Part shown: one piece after another, positions 9,501 to 16,001 of the stretch
How positions within the stretch are numbered: the stretch's first letter is position 1
How the letters are laid out: the number at the start of each line of letters is the position of its first letter
Program-made: the position numbers and the translations under genes
Assembly (NCBI GenBank): GCA_033763355.1
Contig: JANRKT010000205.1
Span: 1 to 18,167 of the forward strand
Source of the DNA: JANRKT01 sp033763355
GTDB lineage: Bacteria > Bacteroidota > Bacteroidia > Chitinophagales > Chitinophagaceae
Direction of reading: 5' to 3'
DNA: 18,167 bases
The notes under the pieces: model-generated
The model's database searches: none
Seen by the model: the letters and a program-made list of their open reading frames with translations, nothing else
Told to the model about the DNA's origin: nothing

Positions 9501-10001
9501 CAGGATGATTATGTGCAGGACTGTACCATTGATACCGACCTTGAAATTTTAATTCCCGATGCTTATGTTGAAAGTATCACAGAAAGGCTTTCTCTTTATA
9601 CAAGGTTAGACAACTGCAAGGATGAAAAGGAACTGAAGGAATTTCATACAGAATTAGCTGACCGTTTTGGCGCTGTTCCGCCACAGGTGGAGGATTTGTT
9701 CAGGACAGTACGTTGCAGAAGGGTTGCTGTTGAATTAGGTTTTGAAAGAATGGTTTTGAAAAATGAAACATTACGCTGTTATTTTGTCAACAACCCTGAC
9801 TCCCCTTATTTTGAATCGCCGGTTTTTAACGGCATCCTTCAGTTTATACAAACACATACCAATAAAGCCAAACTGAAACAGGCAGGTAAAAATTTTATGC
9901 TGATTGTTGAAGATATGGAAAGCATGGAGCAACTGCTGCAGTTTTTGCAAAAAATGAACAGGGCTGTGCAGGAATATGCTGCTGTAAAAACAACTGCCTG
10001 A
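6552..10001 (+). CDS. mfd: Transcription-repair coupling factor Mfd
   Basis: 1149 residues, full length for the family. Mfd binds RNA polymerase stalled at DNA damage, translocates on upstream DNA to release it, and recruits UvrA for nucleotide excision repair. The N-terminal UvrB-like module contains VYEPGQFAVRGGILDIY near residue 176. The RNA-polymerase-interacting (CarD-like) domain begins near 458 with PGDYVVHIDHGVGVY. The helicase-type motor has Walker A GDVGFGKT at 610-617, DEEQ at 711-714 (Escherichia coli Mfd has DEEH), motif III TATP at 737-740, motif V NIVESGVDIPN, and motif VI QLRGRVGR at 880-887. A C-terminal TRCF domain follows from about 990. The GGRGAGNLLG-type relay loop is visible as IRGAGNLLGGEQSG. 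All key motifs are intact. The ATG at 6552 follows a purine-rich site and a strong promoter, so the start is well supported. Transcribed alone. Confidence 0.98.
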   Translation: MNLQVLLDRYLNDPRTLQVAERIVLPSPQKIFLKNLHGSSPQFVFAAVYRHEHAAHLNHLIILNDAEEAAYFHNTIENLTQAIDLFYFPSSFKNRKNFSLLNSSHVMLRTETLTRLSAGGNKKIIVTYPEALFEKVVLPKTLSANMILIKAGDTLNVDEVLSKFVDYGFERADFVYEPGQFAVRGGILDIYSFGNEKPYRIELFGNDVDSIRIFDPETQLSERKLLQVTIIPNVETQFEEEDKISLPEYLPANTIVWMKDWDVIKEALLTEEEDMELFLQRPEHSAHDEAQQQKKEIREDDFVKASQIEEQLRQRHIIEFGYTSQFNDGKDEDARVRDLSSVIPYSTKEQPAFNRQFDLLIKDLKSHEKKQFQIYLFAENPKQLERLHSIFAELPAGPGGKNEIHFTPVPIAIHEGFIDEDLKLVCYTDHQVFQRYHKYKVKQAYNKSKALTLRALRELQPGDYVVHIDHGVGVYSGLQKIESNGRLQEAVRIIYKDNDILYVNINSLHKISKYTGKEGSVPKVNKIGSDAWARLKERTKTKVKEIAFDLIKLYAQRKAQPGFAHSADNYMQTELEASFIFEDTPDQSKVTADVKKDMENPHPMDRLVCGDVGFGKTEIGIRAAFKTCLDGRQAAILVPTTILAFQHYKTFSDRLKDFPVTIDYVNRFKSSKEKKETLKKLAEGKIDIIIGTHALIGKEVQFKDLGLLIIDEEQKFGVGHKEKIKTLKTTVDCLTLTATPIPRTLQFSLMGARDLSIINTPPPNRQPIQTELQVYHEDAIRDAIYFETERGGQVFFIHNRVQGLPEMAAIIQGLCPDLSIGFAHGQLEGHELEERILAFIDKKYDVLVCTNIVESGVDIPNVNTIIVNNAHQFGLSDLHQLRGRVGRSNKKAFCYLLSPPLSTLPSDSRKRLQTLEQHSELGSGFQIAMRDLDIRGAGNLLGGEQSGFMVEIGFEMYQKVLDEAIRELKRTSFRELFKDEISKQDDYVQDCTIDTDLEILIPDAYVESITERLSLYTRLDNCKDEKELKEFHTELADRFGAVPPQVEDLFRTVRCRRVAVELGFERMVLKNETLRCYFVNNPDSPYFESPVFNGILQFIQTHTNKAKLKQAGKNFMLIVEDMESMEQLLQFLQKMNRAVQEYAAVKTTA

Positions 10002-10123
10002 TTTTTTTTCTGGAAGATTACTCAATAAAAAACAAACAAAACTTTAGTAACTGGTTTATCACGGCCCTTCATAAAAACTGTTCTGAAACCGTATTTGCAG
10101 TATGTGAGAATATGAGAATAAAC

Positions 10124-11251
10124 CTATTCTTCTGAAAGAACGGCTTTTTTCTGTAAGGGAAGAATTTTGGAAGTACTGATTTCAGCTTCTTCAGTAAACT
10201 TGCCCGTAACAAAAAGCCTCGGTTTGGGTTTGGTATAGTACAGCATGGCAATACCTGCCGAAGCTACAGTAACCATGGTAAGTATCAGCATGGAGCAACC
10301 CCATTCCCTTGAAAAATAGGCAAAGCCTATAAACAACAGGTTAATGCCAACACAGGTATAGGTTATTGCTGTATGTGAAAGACCCTTATCCAAAAGCAGG
10401 TGGTGCACATGGTTACGGTCAGGCGTAAAAGGCGAACGGCGGTTTAATATGCGCAGTGAAAACACACGCAATGTATCAAACAAAGGAACCATTAAAATTG
10501 CAAAACCAACTGCCGGCGAAGCTTCAATAGGAAATACTGATGTTGGCGTATCCGCCACATTAATGAAACGTATAACAAGAATGGCATTGACCAGTCCTAT
10601 CAGCAACGACCCCGTATCACCCATAAATATCCTTGCCGGTGAATGATTGAAAATAAGAAAAGCCAGTAAACTTCCGCCCAGTACAAAGGCAAGTGTAGCG
10701 TATGCAACCTGGCCAACAAAATAAAAATAGATGCCGAAGACAAGCGCCGTCATTAAACCAAGGCTGCTTGCAAGTCCGTCTACACCATCAATCAGGTTAA
10801 ACGAGTTGATGATTACAATTACGGTAAGATACGTAAGCGCCAGACTGAAAAAATCAGGAAGTTCATATACACCAAGGAAACCATGCATACTTTTGATTTG
10901 CACGCCGCCTTTATAAATAATAATAAATGCTGCGAGTACCTGCCCTATGAATTTTTTAATAGGGGAGATGACCATAATGTCATCCTTAAGGCCCAGGAAA
11001 AAAATGATGAGGGCTGCAGCCATGAAATACTGGAACTCTGCAGAAAGATCAAAAGGTATGGTAAACAGACAGGCTATAACAAAACCGGCGAATATTCCCA
11101 GACCGCCGAGGGATGGTATCGGCATTAAATGAATCTTCCTTTCGTCAGGGAGATCGAACAGTTTCTTGGCTTCCGATACTTTAATGATGACTGGTATGGC
11201 GGCAAAGGTAATTATGAAGGCGATAGCTGTGCCCAATAAAATTTTATCCAT
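10124..11251 (-). CDS. WecA/TagO/MraY-family undecaprenyl-phosphate sugar-1-phosphate transferase
   Basis: 375 residues with about ten or eleven hydrophobic segments. This family moves a sugar-1-phosphate, usually GlcNAc-1-P, from a UDP-sugar onto undecaprenyl phosphate at the cytoplasmic face of the inner membrane, the first step of O-antigen, capsule or other surface glycan synthesis. Family motifs are in place: HLMPIPSLGG at 41-50, the Mg-binding Asp pair at 90-91 (GLKDD), NSFNLIDGVDG at 149-159 with Asp155 and Asp158, NHSPARIFMGDTGS at 202-215 with Asp212, and PDRNHVHH at 277-284. The last motif fits the WecA/TagO branch better than MraY, and no mur genes are nearby. A charged cytoplasmic tail of about 35 residues follows the final membrane segment. 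The gene is convergent with mfd and divergent from the transketolase gene, so it is probably a single-gene unit. The exact sugar cannot be read from the sequence. Confidence 0.92.
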   Translation of the reverse strand: MDKILLGTAIAFIITFAAIPVIIKVSEAKKLFDLPDERKIHLMPIPSLGGLGIFAGFVIACLFTIPFDLSAEFQYFMAAALIIFFLGLKDDIMVISPIKKFIGQVLAAFIIIYKGGVQIKSMHGFLGVYELPDFFSLALTYLTVIVIINSFNLIDGVDGLASSLGLMTALVFGIYFYFVGQVAYATLAFVLGGSLLAFLIFNHSPARIFMGDTGSLLIGLVNAILVIRFINVADTPTSVFPIEASPAVGFAILMVPLFDTLRVFSLRILNRRSPFTPDRNHVHHLLLDKGLSHTAITYTCVGINLLFIGFAYFSREWGCSMLILTMVTVASAGIAMLYYTKPKPRLFVTGKFTEEAEISTSKILPLQKKAVLSEE

Positions 11252-11271
11252 TCAAACCCCGGTTTAAAGCG

Positions 11272-11279
11272 CAAAAATA
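11272..11279 (-). promoter_or_regulatory. Probable -7 element for the WecA-like gene
   Basis: On the minus strand this reads TATTTTTG, an exact TAnnTTTG match, 21 bases before the ATG at 11251, so the leader would be short. No TTG lies at the expected -33 position, so only half of the promoter is supported. Confidence 0.4.
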
Positions 11280-11306
11280 GAATGAAATCATATTTTTCCT
11301 TGTCCA

Positions 11307-11338
11307 GGCCAATATTTTACACACACATAATATTGACC
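11307..11338. repeat. Inverted repeat in divergent intergenic region, possible operator
   Basis: GGCCAATATT (11307-11316) and AATATTGACC (11329-11338) are inverted repeats of ten bases with one mismatch, separated by 12 bases. The site lies between the two divergent genes, upstream of the -7 element of the WecA-like gene. The arms and spacing suit a dimeric DNA-binding protein. No regulator gene is in the window and there is no U run, so it is not a terminator. Apart from this site and the two promoters, I see nothing else in 11252-11503. Confidence 0.35.
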
Positions 11339-11450
11339 ATTTAATCACTGAGCCACTAACTTACATAACGCTGATAATTAAACAATAGTATATTTTGCAC
11401 AAGTTATTCAAAAAAACCTGATATGAGTGATACGGCTGCTGAATTTTTCG

Positions 11451-11480
11451 TTGCCTGATGCTTCAATTATCTTAGCTTTG
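11451..11480 (+). promoter_or_regulatory. Bacteroidota-type promoter of the transketolase N-terminal subunit gene
   Basis: TTG at 11451-11453 and TAGCTTTG at 11473-11480 (exact TAnnTTTG) are separated by 19 bases. The start codon is at 11504, so the leader is very short, perhaps 15-18 bases. The layout is a standard Bacteroidota housekeeping promoter. Confidence 0.65.
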
Positions 11481-11503
11481 ACCCCTCTTTTAAAAAATGT
11501 TTA

Positions 11504-12337
11504 ATGAATAAATTAAAAAATACCGCAACACAGATAAGAAGGGATATACTCCGCATGGTACATGCTTCACAAAGCGGTCACCCGGGAGGGTCATTGGGCT
11601 GCACTGATTATTTTACTGCTTTATATTTTCATGTCATGAAGCACAACCCGGCATTCAGCATGGATGCGAAAGAAGAAGATGTTTTCTTTTTATCCAATGG
11701 CCACATATCACCTGTATTTTATGCAACACTGGCACGTTCAGGTTATTTTCCTTTGAGTGAGCTGGGTACTTTCCGCAAAATTAATTCACGCCTGCAAGGG
11801 CATCCCGCAACCCATGAGCATTTGCCGGGTATAAGGGTTGCATCTGGTTCATTGGGGCAGGGGATGAGTGTAGCGATTGGGGCGGCGCTTGCCAAAAAGT
11901 TAAACAAAGACAAACAACTTGTTTATTCCCTTCACGGCGACGGTGAATTACAGGAAGGACAGGTATGGGAAGCCATTATGTTTGCGGCACATCATAAGGT
12001 TGACAATTTAATTTCAGCAGTTGACTGGAATGGCCAGCAGATTGACGGGCCAACCAATAAGGTAATGAACCTTGGCAACATCCGTGAAAAGTTTGAAGCT
12101 TTTGGCTGGACAACATTAGAAATGAACGGTAATGACATGGATGAAGTAATCGCAACACTTGAAAAAGCAAAGGCGCTTACCGGTAAGGGTAAACCCATAG
12201 CCATCATGATGCATACTGTAATGAGTAAAGGCGTGGATTTTATGGAGAACGACCACAACTGGCATGGAGTAGCCCCCAATGATGAACAGTTGCAGAAAGC
12301 GTTGGCACAATTGCCCGAAACGCTGGGCGATTACTGA
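11504..12337 (+). CDS. Transketolase, N-terminal (thiamine-diphosphate-binding) subunit of a split enzyme
   Basis: 277 residues, matching the N-terminal half of transketolase. Full-length enzymes run to about 620-670 residues; here the chain stops after the pyrophosphate-binding domain. Transketolase transfers two-carbon ketol units between sugar phosphates in the non-oxidative pentose phosphate pathway. Visible motifs are SGHPGGSLG at 24-32, GHPATHEHLPGI before the conserved ASGSLGQGMSVAIGAALAKK segment, and the diphosphate/Mg site beginning with GDG at 145-147 and continuing to the Asn of VDWNGQQIDG. The C-terminal half, with the pyrimidine-binding domain and its catalytic Glu, is needed for activity. 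It normally sits directly downstream of an N-half gene. Here the next gene is a convergent permease 14 bases away, so the partner must lie elsewhere or be absent. Split transketolases are common in Bacteroidota, so this is not a truncation by mutation. Confidence 0.93.
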   Translation: MNKLKNTATQIRRDILRMVHASQSGHPGGSLGCTDYFTALYFHVMKHNPAFSMDAKEEDVFFLSNGHISPVFYATLARSGYFPLSELGTFRKINSRLQGHPATHEHLPGIRVASGSLGQGMSVAIGAALAKKLNKDKQLVYSLHGDGELQEGQVWEAIMFAAHHKVDNLISAVDWNGQQIDGPTNKVMNLGNIREKFEAFGWTTLEMNGNDMDEVIATLEKAKALTGKGKPIAIMMHTVMSKGVDFMENDHNWHGVAPNDEQLQKALAQLPETLGDY

Positions 12338-12351
12338 TTCCTGTTTTTATC

Positions 12352-13572
12352 TCAATTCCTCAGTTCAAAAACCTGGTTGGCTGCCCTTGATGAGGGGAAC
12401 CATGCTGCAAGCATGCCAATAACAAATACGGTTGAGATTACCAGCGCAAAGTCTGACCATACCAGTTTAATGGGATAATAATTTATAATAAATGTATCGC
12501 CCTGCAGGGGAATTAGTTTATAAGTGGTTTGCAGGTAATATAAAATTAGCGCAATAACAATACCACCAGCCGAGCCTATCAGGGCAATCAGCATCCCTTC
12601 GCTTAAAAATATTTTCTTTACCAGGGTTTTACCTGCCCCCATAGCCTGAAGCACCTGTATGTCTTTTTGTTTTTCCAGCACAAGCATAGTAAGGGCGCCA
12701 ATCATGTTAAACGCTGCCACAATCAGTATAAGCGAAAAGATGGCATAGATTGCCCATTTTTCAAGAACAATGGTTGTGTATAATGTTTTGTTTTGTTCAA
12801 AGCGGGTTTGTACAAGGAAGTTTTTTCCAAGTAATGATTGCAGCGCTTTCTTTACTTCTTTTTCTTTTGAAGCATCAACAAGTGATATTTCAGCAGCGTT
12901 GTACTCGTCAGGCTGGTAGCCGAGGTATTCTTTTAAAAAATCAACATTGGTAACTACATATTTGTTGTCAAATTCCTGTTGAATAGCGAAACTTCCTGCG
13001 GGCATCAGCAACCCTTCGCTTAAAGATTCAAGAGGGTTGGAAAAATCTTTTACTCCCTTGCGTGGCAGGTAAACAGTAAGGGGCAAAATAGCACGGTCGG
13101 CCTGTATGCCCACGGCGTTTTCAATGCCAACTCCCATAACTGCTGAAGGTTTTTCAGCGGTACCCAAAGCAAAATTTCCCTTTACCATTTTTTCATCCAC
13201 ACCTGCAACAGCAGCATAATTACTGTCAACCCCTTTTATAAAAACAATGGTCTGAAAATCTCCGTTTTGAAGCAATGCCTTTTCCTCGGCAATCAGGGAA
13301 AAGTTATTTATCCCGCCGCTTTTCCTGATCTGTTCAATTTGCTGATGGGTGAGGGTAAGTGTTTTTCCACTGACTGGCACAATCCTTAAGTCAGTATAAA
13401 ATGAAGAATAGAGCGATTTCACCAACCCTTCAAAACCGTTGAACACACTCAGTATAATGATAAGCGCCGCAGTGCCGATTGTAATGGCCGCCACGCTTAC
13501 CCATGATATGATGTTAATGGCGTTGGTTGATTTATTTGCTTTAAAATATCTCCAGGCAAAAGTGAAATACAA
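12352..13572 (-). CDS. FtsX/LolC-type ABC transporter permease
   Basis: About 406 residues if started at the TTG at 13572, just before YFTFAWRYFK, the conserved first segment of this family. No ATG fits: the nearest in-frame ATGs (13704-13722) lie inside rbfA and would add an atypical 44-50-residue head. An ATT immediately before the TTG, or a CTG further up, are alternatives. The architecture is one N-terminal membrane helix (INIISWVSVAAITIG onward), a large periplasmic domain of about 200 residues, then three membrane helices near the C-terminus. The second helix carries the LEKQKDIQVLQAMGA coupling region, typical of FtsX-like permeases. LolC/LolE relatives extract lipoproteins from the inner membrane with the ATPase LolD. 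No ATPase gene is adjacent, so the substrate is an inference. It follows rbfA by about 70 bases and is probably co-transcribed with it. Confidence 0.87.
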   Translation of the reverse strand: MYFTFAWRYFKANKSTNAINIISWVSVAAITIGTAALIIILSVFNGFEGLVKSLYSSFYTDLRIVPVSGKTLTLTHQQIEQIRKSGGINNFSLIAEEKALLQNGDFQTIVFIKGVDSNYAAVAGVDEKMVKGNFALGTAEKPSAVMGVGIENAVGIQADRAILPLTVYLPRKGVKDFSNPLESLSEGLLMPAGSFAIQQEFDNKYVVTNVDFLKEYLGYQPDEYNAAEISLVDASKEKEVKKALQSLLGKNFLVQTRFEQNKTLYTTIVLEKWAIYAIFSLILIVAAFNMIGALTMLVLEKQKDIQVLQAMGAGKTLVKKIFLSEGMLIALIGSAGGIVIALILYYLQTTYKLIPLQGDTFIINYYPIKLVWSDFALVISTVFVIGMLAAWFPSSRAANQVFELRN

Positions 13573-13642
13573 AATTTTTAAAGTTGGCGGGTTAGAAAAA
13601 AAATACAGTATGATAGTGATGAAGAACTTTGTGTATGTATTC

Positions 13643-14011
13643 TTATTCCTTTTCAGGGGACTGTGGCCTGATCTGTTTAAACAATTCTTCCATTTTAAAA
13701 ACATGGTCAAGCGTATCATCAAGAAAAAACTTCAGTTCGGGTATCCTCCGCAGCTGGTGCTTTACCCGGCCTGATAATTCCCTTTTAATCTCCCATGACC
13801 GGTCTTCAATTTTTTTCAGCGCCGCTTTCTGGTCTTTTACCTTGAACAGGCTGAGGTAAATTCTTGCCTCCAGTAAATCAGGCGTAATTTTTACCCCCGA
13901 AATAGAAACCATACCGCCATCCGTCATGTTAAGCCCCATGCGGTGAAAGATGTCATTCATTTCTTCTATGATAACACCAGCTATCTGTTTTTGTCTTTTT
14001 CCCTCTTCCAT
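13643..14011 (-). CDS. rbfA: 30S ribosome-binding factor RbfA
   Basis: 122 residues with the ATG at 14011, the usual size for the family. RbfA is a small KH-like protein that binds the 30S subunit during late 16S rRNA maturation and cold adaptation. The start MEEGKRQKQIAGVIIEEM matches the family's opening helix. SISGVKITPDLLEARIYLS is the central beta strand region. The signature RVKHQLRRIPELKFFLDDT lies at 82-100, near the conserved Arg-x-x-Pro-Glu-Leu stretch. A longer in-frame start at 14131 would add 40 residues unlike RbfA and overlap the divergent ABC exporter gene, so it is rejected. The permease gene follows on the same strand, a pairing I recall from other Bacteroidota genomes. Confidence 0.95.
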   Translation of the reverse strand: MEEGKRQKQIAGVIIEEMNDIFHRMGLNMTDGGMVSISGVKITPDLLEARIYLSLFKVKDQKAALKKIEDRSWEIKRELSGRVKHQLRRIPELKFFLDDTLDHVFKMEELFKQIRPQSPEKE

Positions 14012-14018
14012 ATATTTG
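13988..14018 (+). promoter_or_regulatory. Possible promoter of the ABC exporter gene, overlapping the start of rbfA
   Basis: TATATTTG at 14011-14018 is an exact -7 match on the plus strand, with a TTTTTG tract at 13988-13993 as a -33 candidate. The 17-base spacer is slightly short. Transcripts would start near 14025, leaving about 90 bases of leader before the ATG at 14116. The element touches the rbfA start codon on the opposite strand, so the two promoters would be closely interleaved. No good rbfA promoter is visible in the 14012-14115 gap. Confidence 0.4.
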
Positions 14019-14115
14019 GTTTTAGCCTTATGCCAAAGTGCCCGCAGCATCAACTGCAGCGCAGAAGCTGTAAAATTAGTTACTTTTACGGCTTTCCTGC
14101 ACAAGCAATTTATTG

Positions 14116-15942
14116 ATGAAGCAATATTCAAGGATTTTTAAATACCTCAGCCCATACAAAGGAAACATCGCTTTATATTTTCTTTTCATTTTGCTGAGCA
14201 TAGTTTTTTCTATTGTATCCATCGGCATGCTGATGCCGTTCCTTGAACTGATCTTTACCAATCCCAAACCCGGATGCACCGGGTGCAGTACAATAAATGA
14301 AACAAGCAGCAACCCCGTAATACAGGCTATTAAAACTTTTTTGCTCGGTTCAGTCACCAACAGGGGAAAAATTCCAACACTTGGTTTGATCTGTTTATTA
14401 ATGCTTTTGTTTGTTTTTCTGAAAAACATTTTTCTATACTTCTCATATTATATTCTTAACCCGCTCAAGAACCGGATTGTTAACCAGCTCCGTGAGGATT
14501 TGTATGATAAAGTGCTGCGGCTTCCCATTGGTTTCTTTAATGAAAAACGGAAAGGCGATTTGATGAGCCGCATGACAAGCGATGTGGCAGAAGTGGAGAA
14601 TTCTGTTGTGGGAACGCTTGAAGGCTGGTTCCGTGACCCCATGACTATTATTGTTACACTTGTTGTTTTGTTTTTAATCAGTCCGCAGCTTACATTGTTC
14701 CTGTTATTACTGATTCCCGTACTGGGTCTGGTAATAGGAAGGATTACACGATCATTAAAACAGCATTCGCAGGAAGTAGCCGGTAAATATGGTGAAACGC
14801 TTTCAACACTTGATGAAACACTGGGCGGTTTAAGGGTGATAAAAGCATTCAATATTGAAAGGTTGCTGAGAGAAAGGTTCTTCAGAAACAACAATGACCT
14901 TTTAACCGCCAAGAACAAGATAAGTTACCGTCGTGACCTTGCATCGCCGCTTTCTGAAGTTATGGGGGTGGGTATTTTCTGCGCCATTTTATACTATGGC
15001 GGGCGGCTTGTGCTGAATAATGAAATTGCACTTGAAGCATCAGCATTCATAGGTTACCTCGGTATTTTCTATAACTTGATTAATCCCGCAAAAGCGCTTT
15101 CTACTTCTTTTGGCAATATGCGCAAAGGCACTGCTGCAATTGGCAGGATTGAGGAAATATTAAACACCCCTGTTACAGTTGATGACAACCCCAATGGTAA
15201 AATTGCAGAAGCATTCCATGATAAAATTGAATTCAGGAATGTAATGTTTGCCTACAATGATACTTTGATACTTGATAACATCAGTCTCACCATCAATAAA
15301 GGGAAAACCATTGCATTGGTAGGTTCATCCGGTGCAGGAAAGTCAACGCTGGCAGATCTTATACCAAGGTTTCATGATGTTACCGGTGGTGAAGTGCGTG
15401 TTGACGGGCTGAACATAAAAGATTATTCCCTGCAATCCCTCCGCAGCCAAATGAGTATTGTAACACAGGAGCCCATATTGTTTAATGATACCATTGCCAA
15501 TAACATCAGGATGGGTAAGCCCGATGCAACAATGGAGGAAGTGATGAATGCGGCAAAGGTTGCCAATGCGCATCATTTCATTGAGCTGAAGGAAAATGGT
15601 TATGATGCCAACATCGGCGACAGGGGATCAAAACTAAGCGGCGGTGAAAAACAAAGGCTCACCATTGCAAGGGCTGTATTAAAAAACCCGCCCATACTTA
15701 TACTTGATGAGGCCACTTCTTCGCTTGATACCGAAAGTGAAAGGCTTGTTCAGGATGCAATTAATAACCTGATGCAAAACCGCACCAGCATTGTTATTGC
15801 CCACCGCTTATCAACCGTTCGCCATGCAGACGAAATAATTGTACTGCAAAAAGGAACAATTGCAGAAAGGGGTAAACACGAAGAACTCATTGCGCAAAAT
15901 GGCATTTACAAAAAGCTGGTAGAACTGCAGGAAGTAAAGTAG
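14116..15942 (+). CDS. MsbA-like ABC exporter (fused membrane and ATPase domains)
   Basis: 608 residues, standard for a half-size type IV exporter that works as a homodimer. The membrane domain covers about 1-320 with six helices, including helix 1 at about 18-46. The ATPase domain covers about 350-608: Walker A GSSGAGKST at 403-411, a Q-loop in VTQEPILFND, signature LSGGEKQRL from 507 (Glu511 in place of the common Gln), Walker B ILILDEATSSLD with Asp531 and Glu532, and H-loop His563 in IAHRLSTV. The best family match by pattern is MsbA, the lipid A-core flippase, but lipid or peptide exporters look alike, so the substrate is open. The first periplasmic loop is extended and contains Cys54-x-x-Cys57. 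The ATG at 14116 is chosen over an adjacent upstream TTG. The gene stands alone, divergent from rbfA, and ends at a strong terminator. Confidence 0.93.
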   Translation: MKQYSRIFKYLSPYKGNIALYFLFILLSIVFSIVSIGMLMPFLELIFTNPKPGCTGCSTINETSSNPVIQAIKTFLLGSVTNRGKIPTLGLICLLMLLFVFLKNIFLYFSYYILNPLKNRIVNQLREDLYDKVLRLPIGFFNEKRKGDLMSRMTSDVAEVENSVVGTLEGWFRDPMTIIVTLVVLFLISPQLTLFLLLLIPVLGLVIGRITRSLKQHSQEVAGKYGETLSTLDETLGGLRVIKAFNIERLLRERFFRNNNDLLTAKNKISYRRDLASPLSEVMGVGIFCAILYYGGRLVLNNEIALEASAFIGYLGIFYNLINPAKALSTSFGNMRKGTAAIGRIEEILNTPVTVDDNPNGKIAEAFHDKIEFRNVMFAYNDTLILDNISLTINKGKTIALVGSSGAGKSTLADLIPRFHDVTGGEVRVDGLNIKDYSLQSLRSQMSIVTQEPILFNDTIANNIRMGKPDATMEEVMNAAKVANAHHFIELKENGYDANIGDRGSKLSGGEKQRLTIARAVLKNPPILILDEATSSLDTESERLVQDAINNLMQNRTSIVIAHRLSTVRHADEIIVLQKGTIAERGKHEELIAQNGIYKKLVELQEVK

Positions 15943-15948
15943 GCAAAG

Positions 15949-15978
15949 AAAAAACCGCTTCTTCAGAAGCGGCTTTTT
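15949..15978. terminator. Bidirectional intrinsic terminator
   Basis: A perfect hairpin, CCGCTTC - TTCA - GAAGCGG (15955-15972), is flanked by six A on the left (15949-15954) and by C plus five T on the right (15974-15978). It therefore reads as an intrinsic terminator on both strands. It sits between the stop of the ABC exporter gene (15942) and the stop of the convergent DksA-like gene (16002), and serves both. Confidence 0.9.
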
Positions 15979-16001
15979 ATCAGTGCTGTTATCTTAATTA
16001 T

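Noticed and set aside
10002..10123. Terminator between convergent mfd and the WecA-like gene
   Set aside because: A T run follows the mfd stop, but I found no stable hairpin before it. TGAGAATATGAGAAT near 10105 is a short direct repeat, not a stem.
11423..11458. Eleven-codon open frame (MSDTAAEFFVA) upstream of the transketolase gene, as a leader peptide
   Set aside because: It lies upstream of the predicted transketolase transcription start, overlaps the -33 element, and has no attenuator-like hairpin after it.
14012..14131. Longer rbfA start at 14131
   Set aside because: It would add 40 residues absent from the family and overlap the exporter start. The ATG at 14011 gives the normal RbfA N-terminus.
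14448..14918. Open frame of 156 codons on the minus strand
   Set aside because: It is antisense inside the membrane domain of the ABC exporter and has Ser/Leu-rich shadow composition.
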